13,150 nucleotides of DNA from Actinomycetes bacterium (lineage in GTDB: Bacteria; Actinomycetota; Actinomycetes; Actinomycetales; Microbacteriaceae). Of this stretch, positions 1 through 5,192 are shown piece after piece. Under the pieces are notes generated by a model, which saw only the letters and a list, made by a program, of their open reading frames with translations, was not told where the DNA came from and made no database searches. How positions within the stretch are numbered: the first letter of the stretch is position 1; each line of letters starts with the position of its first letter. The translations under genes were made by a program, and so were the position numbers. The stretch lies in assembly GCA_021793715.1 (NCBI GenBank), contig JAJYSF010000005.1, positions 1 through 13,150 of the forward strand, written 5' to 3'.

Positions 1-764
1 GCGTCCTCGGGCAGCGGATCCGGCGCGGCATCGCGCAGCGCCTTCAGCGCCAGGCCGCGCGCCTGGCGGTCGCTGCCTTCGTACTTCGCCTGCTTGCGCC
101 GGCTGTCGGCTGTCCAGGGCGATCCCGCAGCGACCCATGCACACATGTCGCGGACGGGGCAGACGTCGCAGCGCGGTGAGCGTGCCGTGCACACCACCTG
201 TCCGAGTTCCATGACGGCCGCGTTCATGATGGCGGCGTCGGAGTCGGCGTGGGGGAGAAGGTCCGACATCTCGTCGAGGTCGCGGCGGTGTGCGGCATCT
301 GGGTGGGCGCGCCCGTGGATGGCTCGTGCGATCACTCGTCGCGAGTTGGTGTCGACGACGGGGTGGCGGTCGCCGTAGGCGAACACCGCGACCGCGCGTG
401 CCGTGTAGTCGCCGACGCCGGTGAGCGAGAGCAGTTCGTCGACGTCACGGGGGACCATCCCGTCGTGCCGGTCGCGGATCTCGACGGCCGCCCGGTGCAG
501 CCAGAGCGCGCGTCGTGGGTATCCGAGGTTCGCCCACTGCGTGACGGCTTCTGCGGGCGAAGCGCCGGCCAATGCGTCGGGGGTCGGCCAGCGTTCGAGC
601 CATGCTTCGAGCATCGGAATCACGCGCGCGACCGGCGTCTGCTGCAACATGAACTCGCTCACGAGCGTGCCCCAGGCGCCGAACCCGCTGCGCCGCCAGG
701 GAAGGTCGCGCGCCGTCTGCCGGTACCAGGGCACGAGGACGTCGGCGAGGCGGCGAGAACGCAT
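1..764 (-). CDS. mutY: A/G-specific adenine DNA glycosylase MutY (3' end cut by the window edge)
   Basis: The protein removes adenine mispaired with guanine or 8-oxoguanine, in base excision repair. Reading leftward from the ATG at 764 gives about 254 residues with no stop before base 1, so the C-terminus lies outside the window. Visible landmarks: SEFMLQQTP with the catalytic Glu at 37; a helix-hairpin-helix LTGVGDYTA near 114-122; VVDTNSRRV with the catalytic Asp at 138; and an iron-sulfur loop of four cysteines spaced C-X6-C-X2-C-X5-C (VCTARSPRCDVCPVRDMC). Glu37 and Asp138 fall at the same positions as in E. coli MutY. An in-frame TAA lies three codons upstream of the ATG, so this start is well fixed. 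There is no Shine-Dalgarno sequence; a -10 element lies 6 bases upstream. The gene is divergent from the lipoprotein gene. Whether it keeps a C-terminal NUDIX-like domain cannot be seen. Confidence 0.95.
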   Translation of the reverse strand, partial: MRSRRLADVLVPWYRQTARDLPWRRSGFGAWGTLVSEFMLQQTPVARVIPMLEAWLERWPTPDALAGASPAEAVTQWANLGYPRRALWLHRAAVEIRDRHDGMVPRDVDELLSLTGVGDYTARAVAVFAYGDRHPVVDTNSRRVIARAIHGRAHPDAAHRRDLDEMSDLLPHADSDAAIMNAAVMELGQVVCTARSPRCDVCPVRDMCAWVAAGSPWTADSRRKQAKYEGSDRQARGLALKALRDAAPDPLPED

Positions 765-770
765 CCGATC

Positions 771-776
771 AGTTTA
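771..776 (-). promoter_or_regulatory. -10 element of a leaderless mutY promoter
   Basis: TAAACT on the minus strand, then 6 bases, then the mutY ATG. With usual -10 to start-site spacing, transcription would begin at the A of the ATG. No convincing -35 hexamer is visible. Leaderless status is inferred from spacing and the lack of a ribosome binding site. Confidence 0.55.
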
Positions 777-847
777 TGTCGAGCGGATCGTGATGGAACG
801 GTTGCATTGTCGGGCGGATTCGTGACCTCGCCGTGCTTTTCGCCGCG

Positions 848-853
848 TACGCT
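848..853 (+). promoter_or_regulatory. possible -10 element for the lipoprotein gene
   Basis: TACGCT fits the TAnnnT -10 pattern and would give a leader of about 30 bases containing the strong ribosome binding site. No good -35 sits at the right spacing, so this is a weak call. The rest of the 124-base divergent gap (765-888) shows nothing else I can name. Confidence 0.25.
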
Positions 854-878
854 CGAAAAGGAACCCCACACGTGACTC

Positions 879-884
879 AGGAGG
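879..884 (+). promoter_or_regulatory. ribosome binding site of the lipoprotein gene
   Basis: AGGAGG lies 4 bases before the ATG at 889. It is a full anti-16S match and fixes the start of the lipoprotein, in contrast to the neighbouring mutY and truB starts, which have none. Confidence 0.8.
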
Positions 885-888
885 CAGC

Positions 889-1554
889 ATGACGCACGCG
901 CGCGCCGGCCGCGCGGCCGCCGTCACGGCCGCCGCTCTCCTGGCCGCGAGCATACTCGCGTCGTGTACCTCCGATGTTCCGGCCGTTCCGGAGAGCTCTG
1001 CGTCGACGTCGATCTCCCCGACGACGCCCGGTGTCACCTCGCCGACGCCGACGCCGACGGAGACCCCGGCGGACGACCCGTCGAACGCCGACAGCTGGGT
1101 CGTGTCGACCGAGGGCATCGGCCCTGTCTCGGTCACCGAGAACTTCGACGACGTGCTCGACGAGATCGAGGACACGGGCGTCGGCCCGTTCGACTGCGAT
1201 GGCGTCGCCTACGGGTTCGCGAAGGACAACGCCTACGACATCATGGTGATCAAGGATCGCTACGACGGCACCGACGACATCGTCGAAGTGAGCGTCGGCT
1301 GGAACGGCGACACCATGGGCGTCGGGCCGCGCACCGCTGAGGGCCTCGGCCTCGGGTCGACGAAGCAGCAGGTGCTCGGCACGTACGAGAGCGCCGAAGA
1401 GGTCACGTCGGTCATCGCCAACCGATCGTTCGTGAACATCGCCGACGACAACGGCGACGGCACTCTCGTCTTCTCCTACCTCTCCGGCTATGACGGCGCC
1501 GTCGGCGTCTCCGTGATCACGGGCGAAGAGCCCGCGTACGAGCCCTGCGCCTGA
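889..1554 (+). CDS. secreted lipoprotein of unknown function
   Basis: A 221-residue protein I do not recognise as a named family. It begins with a lipoprotein signal peptide: a short Arg-containing n-region (MTHARAGR), an Ala/Val/Leu-rich core, then lipobox L-A-S-C with the lipidated cysteine at 26. Residues 35-65 form a Ser/Thr/Pro-rich spacer containing SPTPTPTETP, typical of a flexible cell-wall linker. The rest is an acidic globular domain (about 68-221) rich in Asp, Gly and Val. It has two cysteines outside the lipobox, C103 and C220 (second-last residue), which could form a disulfide once exported. The most likely location is the outer face of the membrane. A strong AGGAGG precedes the ATG. 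It lies between divergent mutY and truB, which starts 48 bases downstream from its own promoter, so it is probably a single-gene unit. No ligand or enzymatic motif is seen. Confidence 0.85.
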   Translation: MTHARAGRAAAVTAAALLAASILASCTSDVPAVPESSASTSISPTTPGVTSPTPTPTETPADDPSNADSWVVSTEGIGPVSVTENFDDVLDEIEDTGVGPFDCDGVAYGFAKDNAYDIMVIKDRYDGTDDIVEVSVGWNGDTMGVGPRTAEGLGLGSTKQQVLGTYESAEEVTSVIANRSFVNIADDNGDGTLVFSYLSGYDGAVGVSVITGEEPAYEPCA

Positions 1555-1570
1555 CGGTCGCGGAAGTTCT

Positions 1571-1609
1571 CAGCCACACAGCTCGCGCTCTAGACTGACT
1601 CGGTGGCTG
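1571..1609 (+). repeat. 7-base inverted repeat spanning the truB promoter and start codon
   Basis: CAGCCAC (1571-1577) is perfectly complementary to GTGGCTG (1603-1609); the second arm contains the truB GTG start. The -10 element TAGACT lies in the 25-base loop. Only transcripts entering from upstream would contain both arms. A role is inference. Confidence 0.4.
1591..1596 (+). promoter_or_regulatory. -10 element of a leaderless truB promoter
   Basis: TAGACT, then 6 bases, then the GTG start at 1603. TTCTCA at 1567-1572 (18-base spacer) is a possible -35 with four of six consensus bases. There is no Shine-Dalgarno sequence before the GTG, so a leaderless mRNA is the simplest reading. Confidence 0.6.
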
Positions 1610-2499
1610 AATCCGGGATCCTGCTCGTCGACAAACCGTCCGGCGTGACGAGTCATGACGTCGTCGCGCGGGCCCGCCGCGCGCGCGGGACCCGCAAAGT
1701 CGGCCACGCCGGCACGCTGGACCCGATGGCGACGGGGCTGCTCGTCGTCGGGGTCGAAGCGGCCACGCGCCTGCTGACGTTCATCGTCGGACTCGACAAG
1801 ACCTACCGCACGACGATCCGGCTCGGATCCGCGACGAGCACGGACGACGCCGAGGGCGACGTCGTCGACGTCAGCTCGCGCGCAGACCTCGAGGCGGTCT
1901 CCGACGAGCGGATCCGCGAGGGCGTCGCCGCGCTGACGGGCGACATCGCGCAGGTACCGAGCGCCGTCTCGGCCGTGAAGGTCGATGGGCGTCGCGCGTA
2001 CGACCGCGTGCGTGCCGGCGAGACGGTCGAGCTGGCTGCGCGCAACGTGACCGTCTCGCGCTTCGCCGTCTCCGCGGTCCGCCGCGACGCCGGATTCATC
2101 GACATCGACGCGGAGATCGACTGTTCGACAGGCACCTACATCCGTGCGCTCGCGCGGGATCTCGGTGCGTCTCTCGGCGTCGGCGGGCATCTGACGATGC
2201 TGCGTCGCACACGCATCGGCGAGTTCTCGGTCGACGAGGCGAGCGGATCGGATGAGCTCGAACGGGCGCCGATCCTGCCGCCCGCGGACGTCGCCGGTCG
2301 TGTGCTGGGTGCGCTCGAGGTGACGTCCGACGTCGCACGCGACCTGCGACATGGCAAGCGCGTCGCCGTGCCCGAGGCATTCGACGGCCACCGCGCCGCG
2401 GTCGACCCAGACGGAGAGCTCATCGGCGTCGTCGAACGTCGTGGCGAGACGATGAAGAGCACGATGAACATGCCGGAGCGGCAGGGAGAAGACCGATGA
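1603..2499 (+). CDS. truB: tRNA pseudouridine-55 synthase TruB
   Basis: It isomerises uridine 55 in the T-loop of tRNAs to pseudouridine, in the cytoplasm. The 298-residue length is normal for actinobacterial TruB. The N-terminus ILLVDKPSGVTSHDVV and the motif GHAGTLDPMATG with the catalytic Asp at 40 are diagnostic. They are followed by the conserved DKTYR (Tyr68, the position that stacks in the active site of the family) and STGTYIRALARDLG near 180, which carries the conserved Arg. A variable C-terminal part follows. The start is GTG with no ribosome binding site, placed 6 bases after a -10 element. The stop overlaps the next start as ATGA. In many bacteria truB follows rbfA and precedes ribF; here the ribF link is kept with two small membrane genes between, while the gene just upstream is a lipoprotein rather than rbfA. 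Confidence 0.96.
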   Translation: MAESGILLVDKPSGVTSHDVVARARRARGTRKVGHAGTLDPMATGLLVVGVEAATRLLTFIVGLDKTYRTTIRLGSATSTDDAEGDVVDVSSRADLEAVSDERIREGVAALTGDIAQVPSAVSAVKVDGRRAYDRVRAGETVELAARNVTVSRFAVSAVRRDAGFIDIDAEIDCSTGTYIRALARDLGASLGVGGHLTMLRRTRIGEFSVDEASGSDELERAPILPPADVAGRVLGALEVTSDVARDLRHGKRVAVPEAFDGHRAAVDPDGELIGVVERRGETMKSTMNMPERQGEDR

Positions 2500-2867
2500 T
2501 TCTGTGGTTCACGATCGCGCAGATCGTCGTGGCCGTCGTCGCGGGCGTCCTGTGCGTGGCGCTGGGTCTCGCTGGCCGCCGCCCCGGAGACGTCTCGGTC
2601 GGATCCCTCGCGCTCGTGCAGCTCCTTCTCCTCGCGCAGATCGTCGTCGCGATCGTCGCTCCGTTCGCCGGAAACGCGCCGACCGGCAGCCTGCTCGAGT
2701 TCTGGACGTACCTGATCTCTGCGGCGGTTCTTCCGAGCGCCGGCATCGTCTGGGCGTTCGTGGACCGCGGCCGCTGGAGCGTCGTCGTGATGGGTGTGCT
2801 CGTGCTCGCGGTCGCGGTGATGCTCTACCGGATGCATGTCATCTGGACGATCCAGGTCGTGGCCTGA
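2496..2867 (+). CDS. small four-helix membrane protein of unknown function
   Basis: A 123-residue, strongly hydrophobic protein with no recognised family. Hydrophobic stretches lie near residues 2-26, 37-58, 67-88 and 95-122, giving about four membrane helices with very short loops. The only notable charged loop is GRRPGDVS between helices 1 and 2. No catalytic motif or cysteine pair is seen. Its ATG overlaps the truB stop (ATGA), and GGGAG at 2484-2488 is a fair ribosome binding site 7 bases upstream, so it is translated from the truB transcript and probably coupled to it. The arrangement truB, membrane gene, membrane gene, ribF suggests cotranscription, but nothing in the protein ties it to RNA modification or flavin metabolism. 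Confidence 0.85.
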   Translation: MILWFTIAQIVVAVVAGVLCVALGLAGRRPGDVSVGSLALVQLLLLAQIVVAIVAPFAGNAPTGSLLEFWTYLISAAVLPSAGIVWAFVDRGRWSVVVMGVLVLAVAVMLYRMHVIWTIQVVA

Positions 2868-2885
2868 ACGCCGTCACGCGCCGGA

Positions 2886-2891
2886 TAAACT
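2886..2891 (+). promoter_or_regulatory. possible -10 element before the second membrane gene
   Basis: TAAACT followed by 9 bases and the ATG at 2901. This would give a very short leader (0-3 bases) and an internal promoter for the second membrane gene and ribF, in addition to readthrough from truB. The spacing is 3 bases longer than at the other leaderless starts. Overlapping it, AGG at 2897-2899 is too close to the ATG to act as a ribosome binding site. Confidence 0.4.
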
Positions 2892-2900
2892 GGCTCAGGT

Positions 2901-3329
2901 ATGTCTGACACTCGATCATCGCGCCGCGTCACGGGCATCGGCACGGTGCTCACGTTCGTTTACGGCGTTATGGCGCTCGGTGCGAGCGGGCGATCGTTCG
3001 TCCAGATCGTCGGCCGGTTCGACGAGGCGCCGATCCCGTACCTGCTCAGCGCCGCTGCCGCCGTCGTCTACGTGATCGCCACTGTCGCCCTCATGCTGTC
3101 CGCGAGCCGCAGGTGGTATCGCGTCGCCTGGGCCGCGGTGCTCTTCGAACTCGTCGGCGTTCTCGTGATCGGCACGCTCAGCTGGGCCGTCCCGGAGATC
3201 TTCCACGCCGACGCCACGGTGTGGTCGCTCTACGGCAGCGGCTACGTATGGATCCCTCTCGTGCTGCCGCTCGTCGGCATCTGGTACCTCGCAACCAAAC
3301 GCGAGCGCGCACGGAAGGACACCGCATGA
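2901..3329 (+). CDS. small membrane protein upstream of ribF, unknown function
   Basis: A 142-residue protein not assigned to a family. It has a short basic N-terminus (SDTRSSRR), then hydrophobic stretches near residues 10-35, 46-66, 72-96 and 112-131, and a basic tail ATKRERARKDTA. By the positive-inside rule both ends are probably cytoplasmic, with four helices. The loop between helices 3 and 4 (WAVPEIFHADATVWSLYGSGYVW) is rich in aromatics and would face outside. The gene ends in an ATGA overlap with ribF, so the two are likely translationally coupled. The gap of 33 bases from the previous gene contains a possible own -10 element. Its constant pairing with ribF would hint at a flavin-related role such as transport, but I see no motif that supports it. 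Confidence 0.83.
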   Translation: MSDTRSSRRVTGIGTVLTFVYGVMALGASGRSFVQIVGRFDEAPIPYLLSAAAAVVYVIATVALMLSASRRWYRVAWAAVLFELVGVLVIGTLSWAVPEIFHADATVWSLYGSGYVWIPLVLPLVGIWYLATKRERARKDTA

Positions 3330-4300
3330 TCGTGTTGAACGACCCCGCCGAGATGCCGGATGAATTCGGCTCCACGGTCGTCGCCATCGGCAAGTTCGAC
3401 GGCGTCCATGCCGGCCACCGCGCGCTGATCGAGAAGTTGCTCGTGGACGCCGCCGCCGACGATGCGCGCACCGTCGCGGTGACGTTCGACCGCCATCCGC
3501 TCGCGACGATCGCGCCCGACAAGGCCCCGGAGCAGGTGGTGTCGATCGCTCAGAAGATCGACCTTCTCGCGGCGGCCGGCCTCGACGCGGCGCTCGTGCT
3601 CACGTTCGACGCGGCGCTCGCGTCAGTTCCCGCGCAGGAGTTCGTCCTGCGTTACCTCGTCGACGGGCTGCGCGCACGGCGCGTGCTCATCGGCGAGGAC
3701 TTCCGCTTCGGGCACCGCGGCGCGGGCGATGCGACGCTGCTACGACGCATGGGCGAGGAACGCGGCTTCACGGTCGAGGTCATTCCACCGGTCGCGAGCC
3801 GTTCCGCCGACGTCGCGGATGACCGACGCGTGTCATCCACCTGGATCCGCGAGCTGCTGACGGCCGGCGACGTGGAACGTGCCGCGAAGCTCCTCGGCCA
3901 CGACCACGGCGTCCGCGGCGAGGTCGTGCACGGCAAGCGTCGCGGTCACGATCTCGGCTTTCCCACGGCGAATCTTGCTCCGAGTCTGGACGGGTTCGTG
4001 CCCGCCAACGGCGTGTACGCCGGCTGGCTCTCCGTGCGGCCCGCGGAAGGAGTCCTCGGGTCCGGCGCGCGGCACCCTGCGGCGATCTCTGTCGGCACGA
4101 ATCCGACATTCGACGACGTGCCCGAGCGCGTCGTCGAGGCGCACGTGCTGGATCGCGACGACCTCGACCTCTACGGACGCACCGTCGACGTCGAGTTCGT
4201 CTCGCGACTCCGCGGGATGGTCGCGTTCGAAGGCCTCGACGCTCTCATCGCTCAGATGCGCGACGACGTCGATGCCGCGCGTGACGCACTGCGTCAGTAA
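3326..4300 (+). CDS. ribF: bifunctional riboflavin kinase / FAD synthetase
   Basis: It converts riboflavin to FMN and then to FAD, using ATP at both steps, in the cytoplasm. The 324-residue protein has two domains. The N-terminal FMN adenylyltransferase domain (about 1-185) contains GKFDGVHAGH at 22-31 (nucleotidyltransferase His28 and His31), FDRHP, GEDFRFGHRGAGD and SSTWIR. The C-terminal flavokinase domain (about 190-320) contains GHDLGFPTANL (the G-P-T-A-N binding motif), GVYAGW, SVGTNPTF and VEAHVLD with the likely catalytic Glu. The reading frame stays open far upstream, but the ATG at 3326 is chosen because it overlaps the previous stop as ATGA, has GGAAGGA at 3313-3319 as ribosome binding site, and matches the usual family N-terminus. 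It ends 7 bases inside the convergent deoC. Confidence 0.96.
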   Translation: MIVLNDPAEMPDEFGSTVVAIGKFDGVHAGHRALIEKLLVDAAADDARTVAVTFDRHPLATIAPDKAPEQVVSIAQKIDLLAAAGLDAALVLTFDAALASVPAQEFVLRYLVDGLRARRVLIGEDFRFGHRGAGDATLLRRMGEERGFTVEVIPPVASRSADVADDRRVSSTWIRELLTAGDVERAAKLLGHDHGVRGEVVHGKRRGHDLGFPTANLAPSLDGFVPANGVYAGWLSVRPAEGVLGSGARHPAAISVGTNPTFDDVPERVVEAHVLDRDDLDLYGRTVDVEFVSRLRGMVAFEGLDALIAQMRDDVDAARDALRQ

Positions 4301-5013
4301 CTGGATCCGTCTTCTGCGGACGAAGCGGGACCGCCCGACAGTCGCGTGCGCAATTCGCCGAGGATCGCCGCGCTCGCGCTCGTGCCGAGCCGCGTCGCGC
4401 CCGCTGCGAGCATCGCCGAGGCGGCATCGAGACCGCGCACGCCGCCAGAGGCCTTGACCTGGGTCTTCGAGGAGACGGACGCTCGCATCAGCTCGACGTG
4501 CGGTACCGTCGCGCCGCCGCCCGCGAAGCCGGTCGACGTCTTGACGAAGTCCGCGCCACCCAGCTCCGTCAGGCGCGAGCCGCGCGCGATCTGCTCGTCG
4601 TCGAGGAGACTCGTCTCGAGAATCACCTTCGTCACCATGCCGTCCGCCGCTTCGACGACGCGGCGGATGTCGTCCGTGATGCGGTCGTCATCGCCGTCGC
4701 GGAGGGCGCCGATGTGCACCACCATGTCGAACTCGCTCGCGCCGTCCGCACGCGCCTGACGGAGCTCGGCGACCTTCGCCGCCGTCGACGTGGTGCCATG
4801 GGGGAACCCGATGACGGTGCCGACGGCGACACCCGTGCCGTTGAGACGCCGAACCGCGTACGCGACGTCCGACGGGCGAACGCACACGCTGAACACGCCC
4901 CATTCCGCGGCGATGTCGAGCTCGTGGTCGACATCTGCACGCGTGAAGTCCGGCTTGAGGATCGCGTGATCGATCGTCGACGCGACGTATTCTTCTGTCA
5001 GCTCGGTGGGCAT
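4294..5013 (-). CDS. deoC: deoxyribose-phosphate aldolase
   Basis: It cleaves 2-deoxy-D-ribose 5-phosphate to glyceraldehyde 3-phosphate and acetaldehyde, the last step of deoxyribonucleoside catabolism. The 239-residue class I aldolase shows the family set: IDHAILKP at 14-21, EFDMVVHIGAL with Asp96, KVILETSLL, GADFVKTSTGF with the Schiff-base Lys158, and VKASGGVRG with the second active-site Lys187. The length is slightly longer than the roughly 220-residue short-form enzymes because of a Ser/Asp/Gly-rich tail after about 225. The start at 5013 has no ribosome binding site but sits 6 bases after TAATCT, so it is probably leaderless. It is a single gene, not in a deo operon (no deoA, deoB or deoD nearby). 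The stop codon overlaps the end of ribF tail-to-tail, with no room for a terminator. Confidence 0.95.
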   Translation of the reverse strand: MPTELTEEYVASTIDHAILKPDFTRADVDHELDIAAEWGVFSVCVRPSDVAYAVRRLNGTGVAVGTVIGFPHGTTSTAAKVAELRQARADGASEFDMVVHIGALRDGDDDRITDDIRRVVEAADGMVTKVILETSLLDDEQIARGSRLTELGGADFVKTSTGFAGGGATVPHVELMRASVSSKTQVKASGGVRGLDAASAMLAAGATRLGTSASAAILGELRTRLSGGPASSAEDGSSY

Positions 5014-5019
5014 GGGTCC

Positions 5020-5025
5020 AGATTA
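5020..5025 (-). promoter_or_regulatory. -10 element of a leaderless deoC promoter
   Basis: On the minus strand TAATCT is followed by 6 bases and the deoC ATG. Five of six bases match TATAAT-type variants at the key T-A-T positions or A-rich core. No clear -35 and no operator-like palindrome is seen that would suggest deoR-type control. Confidence 0.55.
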
Positions 5026-5048
5026 CCGCCGGAGTGGAAGGCATGGCG

Positions 5049-5192
5049 TAGAATATCTAGCGTTACCCGCGGGGGACGACGGCTGGGCGCTCAGTCCGCG
5101 TTCGTCGGACCGGCTCACAGCCGCAACCTGCGATGCACGACCTCACGGCCCGTTCGCCTCTGACGGCAACGGCTATTCGGCTCAGGAGGAGC
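5049..5192 (+). promoter_or_regulatory. promoter and roughly 130-base structured leader of the SNF2 ATPase gene
   Basis: TAGAAT at 5049-5054 is a good -10; its -35 is not obvious. Transcription from about 5061 would give a leader of about 130 bases. The leader can form a two-part hairpin: outer arms CGGCTG (5080-5085) and CAGCCG (5118-5123), enclosing a 5-pair stem GTCCG (5094-5098) with CGGAC (5106-5110). It ends in the strong ribosome binding site at 5184-5190. I do not recognise a known riboswitch class, and single-sequence folding in GC-rich DNA is weak evidence. Confidence 0.35.
5184..5190 (+). promoter_or_regulatory. ribosome binding site deciding the SNF2 ATPase start
   Basis: AGGAGGA ends 2 bases before the ATG at 5193; counted from the AGGAG core the distance is 4. 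It favours 5193 over an in-frame ATG at 5133, which has no such site. Confidence 0.75.

Noticed and set aside
1570..2391. 273-codon open frame on the minus strand
   Set aside because: Antisense shadow of truB, with biased Arg/Asp/Ala composition and no recognisable motif.
3113..3325. Upstream extension of ribF to an in-frame start at 3113
   Set aside because: It would overlap the second membrane gene by over 200 bases and add an Arg-rich non-homologous tail. The ATGA overlap and GGAAGGA at 3313-3319 support 3326.
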